Position numbers and translations under genes: made by a program. From positions 1-64,000 of the forward strand of contig JALNYT010000011.1 in the NCBI GenBank assembly GCA_023229685.1: a DNA stretch of 64,000 nt, in the 5' to 3' direction. Positions within the stretch are counted from its first letter, which is position 1, and each line of letters starts with the position of its first letter. Source of the stretch: Sulfuritalea sp. (GTDB lineage: Bacteria > Pseudomonadota > Gammaproteobacteria > Burkholderiales > Rhodocyclaceae). The notes beneath the pieces are model-generated. The model saw only the letters and a list, made by a program, of their open reading frames with translations. It ran no database searches and was not told where the DNA came from. Of this stretch, positions 7,863 to 16,780 are shown piece by piece.

Positions 7863-9065
7863 ATGTACGCAGAAAAAGTTCTCTCCGGCATGCGCCCGAC
7901 CGGGCGACTCCACCTCGGCCACTATCACGGCGTGCTTGCCAACTGGATCAAACTCCAGCACGAGTACCCATGTCTGTTCTTCGTCGCCGACTGGCATGCG
8001 CTGACCACGGCTTATGACGAGCCGGGCACGATCACCGACAACACCCGCGACATGATCGTCGACTGGTTGGCGGCGGGAGTCGATCCATCGCAGGCAACCA
8101 TCTTCATCCAGTCCAGAGTGCCGGAGCACGCCGAATTGCATCTGCTGCTGTCGATGATGACACCGCTGGGTTGGCTGGAGCGCGTGCCGACCTACAAGGA
8201 TCAGCAGGAGAAGCTGTCGCACAAGGATCTGACGACTTATGGCTTTCTCGGCTACCCGCTGTTGCAGGCCGCGGATATCCTGATCTATCGCGCCAACAGG
8301 GTTCCCGTGGGCGATGATCAGGTGCCCCACGTTGAATTCACGCGCGAGATTGCGCGCCGCTTCAATCACCTGTACGGCCGCGAGGCGGGCTTCGAGGAGA
8401 AGGCGCGCGAGGCGGTCAAGAAGCTTGGCAGCAAGCGCGCCAAACTCTACGACGAGTTGCGCACCCGCTACCAGGAAAAAGGCGAAGACGACGCGCTGGA
8501 ACAGGCGCACGAGTTGCTGAACGAGGCGCAGAGCCTCTCCCTGGGCGACCGCGAGCGCCTGTTCGGCTGGCTCGAAGGCACGCGCAAGATGATTCTGGTG
8601 GAACCCGACGCCCTGCTCACCCATTCCTCGCGCATGCCGGGACTGGATGGCCAGAAAATGTCCAAGTCCTATGGCAACGCGATCAGCTTGCGCGAAGATG
8701 CCGGCGAAGTTACCCGGAAGATCCGCACCATGCAGACCGATCCGGCGCGTGTTCGGCGCACCGATCCGGGCGATCCCGACAAGTGCCCGGTGTGGCAGTT
8801 CCACCTGATCTATTCCAGCGACGAGGTCAAGAGCTGGGTGCAAACCGGCTGCCGCTCGGCCGGTATCGGCTGCATCGAATGCAAGCAGCCGGTGATCGAG
8901 GGCGTGTTGAAGGAACAGGAACCGATGCACGAACGGGCAAAGATGTACGAAGAAGATCCGCAACTGGTCAAGAACATCATTGCCGACGGCTGCGAAAAGG
9001 CGCGCAAGCTGGCGCAGGAGACCATGCGCGACGTACGCGAAGCAATAGGAATCGACTACTCGTGA
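7863..9065 (+). CDS. trpS: Tryptophanyl-tRNA synthetase
   Basis: Charges tRNA-Trp. This class I synthetase shows the HIGH-equivalent HLGH at residues 17-20 and KMSKS near residue 266. At 400 residues it is longer than the 330-350 residue E. coli type. The extra part is a charged helical insertion around residues 175-225, which I recognise as typical of betaproteobacterial TrpS. It starts 4 bp after the protease stop, and its TGA overlaps the GTG of scpA, so protease, trpS and scpA are probably co-transcribed. Confidence 0.96.
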   Translation: MYAEKVLSGMRPTGRLHLGHYHGVLANWIKLQHEYPCLFFVADWHALTTAYDEPGTITDNTRDMIVDWLAAGVDPSQATIFIQSRVPEHAELHLLLSMMTPLGWLERVPTYKDQQEKLSHKDLTTYGFLGYPLLQAADILIYRANRVPVGDDQVPHVEFTREIARRFNHLYGREAGFEEKAREAVKKLGSKRAKLYDELRTRYQEKGEDDALEQAHELLNEAQSLSLGDRERLFGWLEGTRKMILVEPDALLTHSSRMPGLDGQKMSKSYGNAISLREDAGEVTRKIRTMQTDPARVRRTDPGDPDKCPVWQFHLIYSSDEVKSWVQTGCRSAGIGCIECKQPVIEGVLKEQEPMHERAKMYEEDPQLVKNIIADGCEKARKLAQETMRDVREAIGIDYS

Positions 9066-9940
9066 TCGAAAACGCCATTCCGGATCCGGCCGGCGCGCCC
9101 TTGGCCGCTCAGTTCACCGTGCCGCCAGCGCCGACTCTCGTGGCAGGCGCGGCTGCCGCCGTGCATCGGCCCCGGGTCTATGGCGAATTCATGGCCGAGA
9201 TGCCGCGCGACCTCTACATCCCGCCGGATGCGCTGGAGATCATTCTCGACTCCTTCGAAGGTCCGCTCGACCTGTTGCTGTACCTGATACGCCGGGCCAA
9301 TATCAATGTTCTCGATATCCCGATGGCGCCGCTGACGGCGCAGTATCTGGTGTATGTCGAGGCGATGCGCAAGGGCAATCTTGAGCTCGCTGCCGAATAC
9401 CTGCTGATGGCCGCCATGCTGATCGAGATCAAGTCGCGCATGCTGTTGCCGCGTCCGCCCAAGGCGGACAATGGCGAGCCGGAAGATCCGCGTGCCGAGC
9501 TGGTTCGCCGCCTGATCGAATACGAACGCATGAAGGCGTCGGCGGCAAAGCTGGATGAAATGCCGCAGGCGGGGCGTGACTACGAATGGATCACTGTGTG
9601 GATCGCCGACAAGGTCATCGAACGCCAGCCCGAGGTAAGCTTGCATGACCTGCAAGTGGCGTGGCTTTCGCTCATGAAGCAGGCCAGAGTGCATCAGCAC
9701 CACAAGATTCATCGCGAGGAGCTGTCCGTACGCGAACACATGAGCATCATCCTGCGCCGACTGCAGGGAGGGGGTTATGTGGTGTTTGACCAGTTGTTCG
9801 ACCTGACGCTGGGCGCCCAGGGGCTGGTGGTGAGTTTTCTTGCTATGCTGGAGCTGGCGCGCGAATCGTTGATCGAAATTACCCAGAACGAGGCCATGGC
9901 GCCCATTTACGTGAAGCTGCCCGATGTTGCCGCTGTATAA
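9062..9940 (+). CDS. scpA: Segregation and condensation protein A (kleisin)
   Basis: The kleisin subunit that bridges SMC heads with ScpB in chromosome segregation. The hallmark FEGPLDLLLYLIRR is near residue 62, followed by LAAEYLLMAAMLIEIKSRMLL and a C-terminal winged-helix region. A GTG at 9062 overlapping the trpS stop gives 292 residues. An ATG at 9191 gives 249 residues and starts just before the conserved domain, so the first 43 residues are uncertain. It overlaps scpB by 17 bp. No smc gene is in the window. Confidence 0.92.
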   Translation: MIENAIPDPAGAPLAAQFTVPPAPTLVAGAAAAVHRPRVYGEFMAEMPRDLYIPPDALEIILDSFEGPLDLLLYLIRRANINVLDIPMAPLTAQYLVYVEAMRKGNLELAAEYLLMAAMLIEIKSRMLLPRPPKADNGEPEDPRAELVRRLIEYERMKASAAKLDEMPQAGRDYEWITVWIADKVIERQPEVSLHDLQVAWLSLMKQARVHQHHKIHREELSVREHMSIILRRLQGGGYVVFDQLFDLTLGAQGLVVSFLAMLELARESLIEITQNEAMAPIYVKLPDVAAV

Positions 9941-10631
9941 ACCCGACGACTACAAGCGCGTGCTGGAAACCGCGCTGCTGGTGGCGGCCGAGCCGCTGCC
10001 CCTGTCCGAGCTGAAAAAGCTCTTCGATCAGGAGTTTGACGATGATACGTGGCGTACACTGTTGGATGATCTGCGCCGCGACTGGTCCGATCGGGGTGCC
10101 GAATTGGTGCAACTGGCATCCGGCTGGCGCTTCCAGACCCGCCCCGAGTACCAGTTCTACATAGACCGGCTGAAGAACGACAAACCGCCGAAGTATTCGC
10201 GTGCGGTCATGGAAACGCTGGCAATCATCGCCTATCGCCAGCCCGTGACGCGCGGCGACATCGAAGACATTCGGGGCGTGGCGGTGTCACCGAACATCCT
10301 GAAGACGCTTGAAGGGCGTGGCTGGATAGATGCCGTGGGGCATCGCGATGCACCGGGGCGGCCGGCGCTGTATGCAACGACGCGAAGGTTTCTCGACGAC
10401 CTCGGCTTGCGCAGTCTCACCGAACTGCCGCCATTGACTGAAATTGAAAGGGTGATGGACCTTGGACAATCCGAAATCTCAGAAGCCTTCCCGGCCCAGG
10501 CGAGGGACGAAGAATCGGGCCCCGAGCAAGCAGGATCAGGGCAGCGGGCAGTCGACTCCGCCGACGGGCACCTCGACCTCACCGAGCAGGAGCCGGAACG
10601 GCCCGCCACGCAGTCCGACGCGCAAGGCTAG
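9924..10631 (+). CDS. scpB: Segregation and condensation protein B
   Basis: The partner of ScpA, made of two winged-helix domains. Conserved parts are the N-terminal LETALLVAAEPLPLSELKKL and the second domain with ETLAIIAYRQPVTRGDIEDI and GRPALYATT near residue 152. Of 235 residues, the conserved fold ends near 180; the last 55 are acidic and low in complexity. That tail is encoded by the same DNA as the basic N-terminal tail of rluB in another frame. Confidence 0.93.
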   Translation: MLPLYKPDDYKRVLETALLVAAEPLPLSELKKLFDQEFDDDTWRTLLDDLRRDWSDRGAELVQLASGWRFQTRPEYQFYIDRLKNDKPPKYSRAVMETLAIIAYRQPVTRGDIEDIRGVAVSPNILKTLEGRGWIDAVGHRDAPGRPALYATTRRFLDDLGLRSLTELPPLTEIERVMDLGQSEISEAFPAQARDEESGPEQAGSGQRAVDSADGHLDLTEQEPERPATQSDAQG

Positions 10632-11577
10632 TCCTTTCCGGTCGCCGCAAGGTCCTGCGCGGTCGCAAAGTGACGCTCAGCGCGGCAGCGGTCCCGCTTC
10701 CCCGCCTCAGTCGCGGCGACACAAGGAACCGGTCTTCATTGATCCGCCCAAGCTGCACAAGGCGCTGGCCGATGCCGGCTACGGTTCGCGGCGCGAGCTC
10801 GAGGAATGGATCGTCGCCGGGCGTGTGAGCGTTAATGGCCTGCCGGCGCATGTCGGCCAGCGCGTCGGTCCGGAGGACAAGATTCGCGTCAATGGCAAGC
10901 TGGTGCAGCTCAAGTTCTCCCTGCGCCTGCCGCGCGTGCTGGTCTATCACAAGCCTGAGGGCGAGATTGTTTCCAAGGACGATCCGGACGGACGCCCCAG
11001 CGTGTTTGCCAAGCTGCCACGGCTCAAGAGCGGACGCTGGATATCCATCGGCCGGCTGGATTTCAACTCCTGCGGCCTGCTGCTATTCACCAACGACGGC
11101 GGCCTGGCCAATCGCATGATGCATCCGCGCTATGAGATCGAGCGCGAATACGCCGTGCGCGTTCTCGGCGAGGCAACGCCGGAAATGCTGGAGCGTTTGC
11201 GCAATGGCATCCAGCTTGAAGACGGCCTGGCCAGCTTCAGTCTTATCGCAGAAGCCGGTGGCGAAGGTGCCAACCGCTGGTATCGCGTGGTTCTGGCAGA
11301 AGGACGCAATCGCGAAGTGCGGCGCATGTTCGAGGCCGTTGGCCTGATGGTCAGCCGCTTGATGCGCGTGCGCTACGGGCCGGTACACCTGTCGCCGCGC
11401 CTCAAGCGCGGCCAGTGTCGCGATCTGGAGCCCGGAGAGGTGCAGGAACTGTTGAAGCTGCTGCCGCCGGAGCAAAAGCCCAGCGTGCCGGCAGGATCGG
11501 GTTTTTATGCGGATGGCGACGACGATGAATTTGACGACGACGCCGACGGCAATCGAATTGATTTGGCAGAGAAATGA
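10462..11577 (+). CDS. rluB: 23S rRNA pseudouridine synthase RluB
   Basis: Makes a pseudouridine in 23S rRNA helix 89 (position 2605 in E. coli). After a basic Ser/Pro/Arg-rich tail of about 95 residues comes an S4 RNA-binding domain (KALADAGYGSRRELEEWI), then the RsuA-type catalytic domain with GRLDFNSCGLLLFTNDG carrying the catalytic Asp near residue 197. The C-terminus is acidic. The start is the TTG at 10462: an in-frame stop lies at 10453-10455 and no ATG, GTG or TTG occurs between this TTG and the S4 domain. The gene therefore overlaps scpB by 170 bp. GAAAGGG just upstream can serve as ribosome binding site. Confidence 0.9.
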   Translation: MDNPKSQKPSRPRRGTKNRAPSKQDQGSGQSTPPTGTSTSPSRSRNGPPRSPTRKASPFRSPQGPARSQSDAQRGSGPASPPQSRRHKEPVFIDPPKLHKALADAGYGSRRELEEWIVAGRVSVNGLPAHVGQRVGPEDKIRVNGKLVQLKFSLRLPRVLVYHKPEGEIVSKDDPDGRPSVFAKLPRLKSGRWISIGRLDFNSCGLLLFTNDGGLANRMMHPRYEIEREYAVRVLGEATPEMLERLRNGIQLEDGLASFSLIAEAGGEGANRWYRVVLAEGRNREVRRMFEAVGLMVSRLMRVRYGPVHLSPRLKRGQCRDLEPGEVQELLKLLPPEQKPSVPAGSGFYADGDDDEFDDDADGNRIDLAEK

Positions 11578-11592
11578 TGCCTCTGCTATAAT
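11563..11592 (+). promoter_or_regulatory. Sigma-70 promoter for the rimP-nusA-infB operon
   Basis: TTGGCA at 11563-11568, an 18-bp spacer and a perfect TATAAT at 11587-11592. It overlaps the end of rluB and would give a leader of about 90 nt before rimP. Confidence 0.7.
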
Positions 11593-11636
11593 CTACTGGT
11601 TTTGGTTGGCACCGTTCTCGGGAGAGAGAAGGAATG

Positions 11637-11656
11637 AATGGGCTTTTTGGCCCATT
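11637..11656 (+). terminator. Hairpin in the rimP leader, terminator or attenuator
   Basis: AATGGGC at 11637-11643 and GCCCATT at 11650-11656 form a 7-bp stem followed by a short T-rich run. It lies downstream of the rimP promoter and upstream of its ATG. It may terminate rluB transcripts, or act as an attenuator for an operon whose second gene, nusA, affects termination. The last idea is inference. Confidence 0.5.
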
Positions 11657-11687
11657 TTCTATTTGTGCGATGTGTTTGTGAGTTTGC

Positions 11688-12149
11688 ATGCAACTGCTTG
11701 ATTTGATAGAGACGACTGTTGTTGGCTTGGGATACGAACTGGTGGAATTCGAGACCAGTCCGCGTGCCCGGCTGCTGCGCGTCTTTATCGACAGGCCGGA
11801 AAGTGCGCAAACCGAAAAGAGTGGCATCAGCGTCGAAGATTGTGCCGCTGTGAGCAGCCAGCTTAGCCACGTGTTCATGGTCGAGAACGTCGACTATGAC
11901 CGCCTTGAAGTCTCTTCTCCCGGACTCGATCGCCCGCTTGTCAAGCCCGCTGACTACCGGCGCTTCGCCGGGCAGGAAGTGCAGCTCAAGCTGCGCGTTC
12001 CGCTGGGCAACCAGCGCAATTTCAGTGGCGTGCTGGAGGGGTTGCGGGAAGATGGTGGAGTTGAAATGGTGTGCCTGCGAGTGAATGAAACACTGCAACA
12101 GTTCGCGCTCGAGAATATCGATCGGGCGCGCCTGGTGCCGAAGTTCTGA
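11688..12149 (+). CDS. rimP: Ribosome maturation factor RimP
   Basis: Needed for assembly of the 30S subunit. The 153 residues have the N-terminal alpha/beta domain (IETTVVGLGYELVEFE, near 5-20; LRVFIDRP; SQLSHVFMVENV) and the motif YDRLEVSSPGLDRPLVKP, then a C-terminal SH3-like barrel. It is the first gene of the conserved rimP-nusA-infB-rbfA-truB operon, with 19 bp to nusA. Two close ATG-like starts are not an issue: the ATG at 11688 matches family length. Confidence 0.95.
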   Translation: MQLLDLIETTVVGLGYELVEFETSPRARLLRVFIDRPESAQTEKSGISVEDCAAVSSQLSHVFMVENVDYDRLEVSSPGLDRPLVKPADYRRFAGQEVQLKLRVPLGNQRNFSGVLEGLREDGGVEMVCLRVNETLQQFALENIDRARLVPKF

Positions 12150-12168
12150 TTAATGCTGGAGGACTCAC

Positions 12169-13650
12169 ATGAGCCGTGAATTGCTGCTGTTGGTCGATGC
12201 CCTGGCCCGCGAGAAAAATGTTCCGCGGGACATCGTCTTTGGCGCCCTTGAACTGGCGTTGGCGTCTGCGACAAAAAAGCGCACCAACGACGAAGCCGAT
12301 GTGCGTGTGGACATCGATCGCGAGACTGGGGAATTCGAGTCTTTCCGCCGCTGGCTGGTGGTTGCCGATGACATGGTCGAGAACCCGGAGCAGCAGATCG
12401 GGCTGACCGCTGCGCAACAGCAGATTCCCGACATCGTGCTCGAAGACTACATTGAGGAAGGCCTTGAGCCCATCGATTTCGGACGTATCGGTGCGCAGGC
12501 GGCAAAGCAGGTGATCCTGCAGAAGATTCGCGATGCCGAACGCGAGCAACTGCTGAACGACTTCCTCGATCGCAAGGAGTTTCTGGTCAGTGGCACCGTG
12601 AAGCGCATGGAGCGCGGCAGCGCCATCATCGAGGCCGGGCGCATCGAAGCCCTTTTGCCGCGCGACCAGATGATTCCCAAGGAAAATCTGCGCCCCGGCG
12701 ACCGTGTGCGCGCCTGGCTGATGAAGATCGATCGCCAGGCCAGAGGCCCGCAACTCATTCTGTCGCGTACGGCGCCCGAGTTCATCATGAAGCTGTTCGA
12801 ACTGGAAGTGCCGGAGATCGAAGACGGCCTGCTCGAAATCAAGGCCGCCGCCCGCGATGCCGGCATGCGCGCCAAGATTGCCGTCAAGTCGAATGATCCG
12901 CGTGTCGATCCGATCGGCACCTGCGTCGGCATGCGCGGTTCGCGCGTCACGGCGGTGACCAATGAACTTTCCGGCGAACGCGTGGACATCATCCTCTGGT
13001 CGGCCGATCCGGCCCAGTTCGTCATCGGTGCGCTGGCGCCGGCCGAGGTGCAGAGCATCGTCGTCGATGAAGAAAAGCACGCAATGGATGTCGTGGTCGA
13101 TGAAGACAACCTTGCCATCGCCATTGGTCGCGGCGGGCAGAACGTGCGTCTGGCCTCCGAATTGACCGGCTGGACGATCAATCTGATGACCATCGAAGAG
13201 TCCCAGTCGAAGTCTGAAACCGAGCACAGCTCGATCCGCGCCCTGTTCATCGCGAAGCTCGACGTCGATGAGGAAGTTGCCAACATCCTGATCGCGGAGG
13301 GATTCTCGACGCTGGAAGAAATCGCCTACGTTCCTCTCGCGGAAATGCTCGAAATCGACGCCTTCGACGAGGCAACGGTGACCGAGCTGCGCGAACGTGC
13401 GCGCAACGTGCTGCTAACTGAAGCCATCGTTGATGAAGAACAGATGGAAAAGGTGGCCGATGACTTGCTGTCGCTCGAGGGCATGGACAAGCCGTTGGCT
13501 GCGAAGTTGGCCAAGAATGGAATCACCGACCGTGATGCGCTGGCGGATCTGGCGACCGACGAGTTGATTGAAATGACCGGCATCGATGCTGCGAGGGCGA
13601 CGGCGCTGATCACTGTTGCGCGTGCCCATTGGTTCGCCGAAGAAGAATGA
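12169..13650 (+). CDS. nusA: Transcription termination/antitermination protein NusA
   Basis: Binds RNA polymerase and nascent RNA to control pausing, termination and antitermination. The 493 residues contain the N-terminal polymerase-binding domain, an S1 domain from about 135 (GTVKRMERGSAIIEAG), KH1 and KH2 (DPIGTCVGMRGSRVTAV near 245; AIGRGGQNVRLASEL near 318), and two acidic C-terminal repeats as in proteobacterial NusA. A GGAGG ribosome binding site precedes the ATG. The position between rimP and infB is canonical. Confidence 0.97.
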   Translation: MSRELLLLVDALAREKNVPRDIVFGALELALASATKKRTNDEADVRVDIDRETGEFESFRRWLVVADDMVENPEQQIGLTAAQQQIPDIVLEDYIEEGLEPIDFGRIGAQAAKQVILQKIRDAEREQLLNDFLDRKEFLVSGTVKRMERGSAIIEAGRIEALLPRDQMIPKENLRPGDRVRAWLMKIDRQARGPQLILSRTAPEFIMKLFELEVPEIEDGLLEIKAAARDAGMRAKIAVKSNDPRVDPIGTCVGMRGSRVTAVTNELSGERVDIILWSADPAQFVIGALAPAEVQSIVVDEEKHAMDVVVDEDNLAIAIGRGGQNVRLASELTGWTINLMTIEESQSKSETEHSSIRALFIAKLDVDEEVANILIAEGFSTLEEIAYVPLAEMLEIDAFDEATVTELRERARNVLLTEAIVDEEQMEKVADDLLSLEGMDKPLAAKLAKNGITDRDALADLATDELIEMTGIDAARATALITVARAHWFAEEE

Positions 13651-13660
13651 GAGGTACGGC

Positions 13661-16372
13661 ATGGCTTTGATGACTGTTTCCCAATTTGCGACCGAGCTGA
13701 AAATGCCGGCGCCGTCGCTGCTTGAGCAGCTGGCCAAAGCCGGCGTCAGCAAGCAGGCATCCAACGACACCTTGTCCGAGCAGGACAAGTCGCGGTTGCT
13801 TGACTATCTGCGCAAGGCGCACGGCGACACGGCGCCCAAGGCCAAGATCACCCTGACGCGCAAGCAGACCAGCGAGATCAGAGCCTCGGATTCCACCGGC
13901 AAGGCGCGTACGATTCAGGTTGAAGTCCGCAAGAAGCGTGTATTCGTCAAACGCGATGCCAGCGAGTTGGCCGCCGAAGCTGCCGTTGAAGCGGCCGCTG
14001 AAGCCCCAGCCGAAGTTGCTGCGGTTGAGCCGGTTGTTGTTGTCATCGCGCCAGAACCCGCTCCAGCGCCCGAAGTGGTAGCCGAGGTCGCGGCACCGAT
14101 TCCCGAACCGGTTCCGGAACCGGTTCTAGCAATCCCGGTGGTAGCACCCGTGGCTGAGGCCCCGGCGGTCAGGTCCGCGCCGAAGTCGGTGATTGACTCG
14201 GCGCAACGCGCGTTGCGCGAGGCTGAATCGAAGCGTCAGGGCAAACTTTCCGCGATTCAGGCGGCCGAATTCAAGGAGAAGGGCGATCGCGAGGTCAGGC
14301 TTCGCGCTGAAGCCGACGCGCGCGTCGCCGAGGCACAGGCACTATTGGTCGCTGCGGAGGCCAAGAAGGCCAAGGAAGCGGCGGCGGCGGCCGGTGTGTC
14401 CGGTACTATCCACAAGCCAGCGGCGAAGCCGGAAGACGGCAAAGCCAAGGCGGCGAAGAAGGATGCATGGAAAGATGACGCTGCCAAGCGGCGTGCGATC
14501 AAGACGCGCGGTGATGCGGGCACGTCCGGTTGGCGCGGTTCCAAGGGAGGCGGTCGCCATGGGCGCCATGGTCACGCCGAGGACGCGCCGGCACAGCAAC
14601 CGGTCGAGGCTATCGTTCGCGAAGTACATGTTCCGGAAACCATCTCCGTTGCCGATCTTGCGCACAAGATGACCGTCAAGGCCACCGAAGTCATCAAGAC
14701 CCTGATGAAAATGGGATCGATGGTGACGATCAATCAGGTGCTCGATCAGGAAACCGCCATGATCGTGGTGGAGGAAATGGGCCATCTGGCTTTCGCCGCG
14801 AAGCTCGACGACCCGGATGCCTTCCTCGCCGATGAAGGCGAACACAAGGATGTGGTGCAGTTGCCGCGGGCCCCTGTGGTCACGGTGATGGGCCACGTCG
14901 ACCACGGCAAGACCTCGCTGCTCGACTACATCCGCAAGAGCCGTGTCGCGCACGGCGAGGCGGGTGGCATCACCCAGCACATCGGCGCCTATCACGTGGA
15001 AACGCCGCGCGGCATGATCACCTTCCTCGATACTCCGGGTCACGAGGCCTTTACGGCGATGCGTGCGCGCGGCGCCAAGGCGACCGACCTGGTGATTCTC
15101 GTGGTAGCCGCCGACGATGGCGTCATGCCTCAGACCAAGGAAGCCATTCATCATGCCAAGGCGGCCAATGTGCCGTTGATTGTGGCCGTCACCAAGATCG
15201 ACAAGCCCGATGCGAATCTGGAACGGGTGAAGCAGGAACTGGTTGCGGAAGGCGTGGTTCCGGAAGAATACGGTGGCGATGCGCCCTTTGTCGGCGTTTC
15301 GGCCAAGACCGGAGAGGGCATCGACAGTTTGCTGGAGCAGGTGCTGCTGCAGGCTGAGGTGCTGGAACTCGCGGCACCGGTGGAGGCACCGGCCAAGGGT
15401 CTGGTGATCGAGGCGCGCCTCGACAGGGGCAAGGGCCCGGTGGCGACTATTCTCGTCCTGTCAGGAACATTGCGCCGTGGCGACGTGCTGCTGGCGGGCG
15501 CCGTGTTCGGTCGCGTACGCGCCATGCTGGATGAGAACGGCAAGGCGGTCGATTCGGCGGGCCCGTCGATTCCGGTCGAGATCCAGGGCCTCACCGACGT
15601 GCCGGCAGCCGGCGACGAAGGCATGGTCCTCCTTGACGAGCGCAAGGCGCGCGAAATTGCACTGTTCCGCCAGGGCAAGTTCCGCGACGTCAAACTGGCC
15701 AAGCAGCAGGCGGCAAAGCTGGAGAACATGTTCGAGCAGATGGCAGAAGGTGAAATCAGGACTTTGCCGCTGATCATCAAGGCCGACGTGCAAGGCTCGC
15801 AGGAAGCCTTGGTGCAGTCCCTCAACAAGCTGTCAACCAGCGAAGTCAAGGTCATGGTGGTGCATGCGGGAGTGGGCGGCATCAGCGAATCCGACATCAA
15901 TCTGGCTGCGGCGTCGAAGGCTGTAGTGATCGGCTTCAACACCCGTGCCGATGTCGGAGCGCGCAAGGCCGCCGAAAGCCTTGGCGTCGATATCCGCTAC
16001 TACAACATCATCTATGCGGCTGTAGATGAGGTCAAGGCAGCCTTGTCCGGCATGCTGGCTCCCGAGAAGAAGGAAGTCATTCTCGGCCTGGTCGAGATTC
16101 GACAGGTCTTCCGGATTTCCCGAATCGGCGCCGTCGCGGGCTGCATGGTGCTGTCCGGCATCGTCAAGCGCAATGCCTCGGTGCGGTTGCTGCGCAACAA
16201 TACAGTGGTGCACACCGGTGAACTGGATTCACTCAAGCGTTTCAAGGACGACGTGCGCGAGGTCAAAGAAGGCTTTGAGTGCGGTTTGAGCCTCAAGAAC
16301 TTCAACGACATCAACGAAGGCGATCAACTTGAAGTGTTTGAGGTCCAGGAAATTGCTCGCACGTTGAATTGA
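13661..16372 (+). CDS. infB: Translation initiation factor IF-2
   Basis: The GTPase that brings initiator tRNA to the 30S subunit. The 903 residues comprise an IF2_N domain (MTVSQFATELKMPAPSLLEQL), a long Ala/Glu/Val/Pro-rich linker to about residue 320, a second IF2_N-like domain, the G domain with GHVDHGKTSLLDYI near 409, DTPGHEAF and TKIDKPD, and domains II-IV. The G4 motif reads TKID instead of the more usual NKID, a substitution also found in other GTPases. The start at 13661 has GAGGT upstream; a second ATG three codons on would also serve. It is the largest gene of the operon. Confidence 0.96.
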   Translation: MALMTVSQFATELKMPAPSLLEQLAKAGVSKQASNDTLSEQDKSRLLDYLRKAHGDTAPKAKITLTRKQTSEIRASDSTGKARTIQVEVRKKRVFVKRDASELAAEAAVEAAAEAPAEVAAVEPVVVVIAPEPAPAPEVVAEVAAPIPEPVPEPVLAIPVVAPVAEAPAVRSAPKSVIDSAQRALREAESKRQGKLSAIQAAEFKEKGDREVRLRAEADARVAEAQALLVAAEAKKAKEAAAAAGVSGTIHKPAAKPEDGKAKAAKKDAWKDDAAKRRAIKTRGDAGTSGWRGSKGGGRHGRHGHAEDAPAQQPVEAIVREVHVPETISVADLAHKMTVKATEVIKTLMKMGSMVTINQVLDQETAMIVVEEMGHLAFAAKLDDPDAFLADEGEHKDVVQLPRAPVVTVMGHVDHGKTSLLDYIRKSRVAHGEAGGITQHIGAYHVETPRGMITFLDTPGHEAFTAMRARGAKATDLVILVVAADDGVMPQTKEAIHHAKAANVPLIVAVTKIDKPDANLERVKQELVAEGVVPEEYGGDAPFVGVSAKTGEGIDSLLEQVLLQAEVLELAAPVEAPAKGLVIEARLDRGKGPVATILVLSGTLRRGDVLLAGAVFGRVRAMLDENGKAVDSAGPSIPVEIQGLTDVPAAGDEGMVLLDERKAREIALFRQGKFRDVKLAKQQAAKLENMFEQMAEGEIRTLPLIIKADVQGSQEALVQSLNKLSTSEVKVMVVHAGVGGISESDINLAAASKAVVIGFNTRADVGARKAAESLGVDIRYYNIIYAAVDEVKAALSGMLAPEKKEVILGLVEIRQVFRISRIGAVAGCMVLSGIVKRNASVRLLRNNTVVHTGELDSLKRFKDDVREVKEGFECGLSLKNFNDINEGDQLEVFEVQEIARTLN

Positions 16373-16378
16373 CAGGCA

Positions 16379-16780
16379 ATGGCAACAAAACGCGGCTCAG
16401 GCCATGGCTATGCGCGCGCTGACCGCGTTTCCGAGCAGATTCGCCGCGAACTGGCGGATCTGCTGCGTTTTCATCTCAAAGATTTGCGCATAGCGCCCAA
16501 GCTGACGCTGGTTACGCTGACCGCTGTCGAAGTCACTGCCGATTACGCGCATGCCAAGGTCTTCTATACATCGTTGGCGGACCCGGCAGCCAACGAGATG
16601 ATCGATGAGGGGCTCAAGCACTCCGCCAGCTTCCTGCGTCGCGAATTGGGTCGCCGGATTCGCATTCATCACATTCCGGAACTACATTTTGTCTTTGACC
16701 CTTCTGTCCAGGAAGGCGCGCGCCTCTCGAAACTGATCGAAGAGGCGGTCGAATCGGACAAAAAGCTGCACGACGAGTGA
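16379..16780 (+). CDS. rbfA: 30S ribosome-binding factor A
   Basis: A 133-residue KH-like protein that helps mature the 5' end of 16S rRNA. Recognisable parts are RVSEQIRRELADLLRFHLKD near residue 16, the TLTAVEVTADYAHAKVFYTS strand region near 46, and LRRELGRRIRIHHIPELHF near 90. The start is 6 bp after infB, and the stop overlaps the GTG of truB, so it is tightly coupled in the operon. Confidence 0.95.
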   Translation: MATKRGSGHGYARADRVSEQIRRELADLLRFHLKDLRIAPKLTLVTLTAVEVTADYAHAKVFYTSLADPAANEMIDEGLKHSASFLRRELGRRIRIHHIPELHFVFDPSVQEGARLSKLIEEAVESDKKLHDE

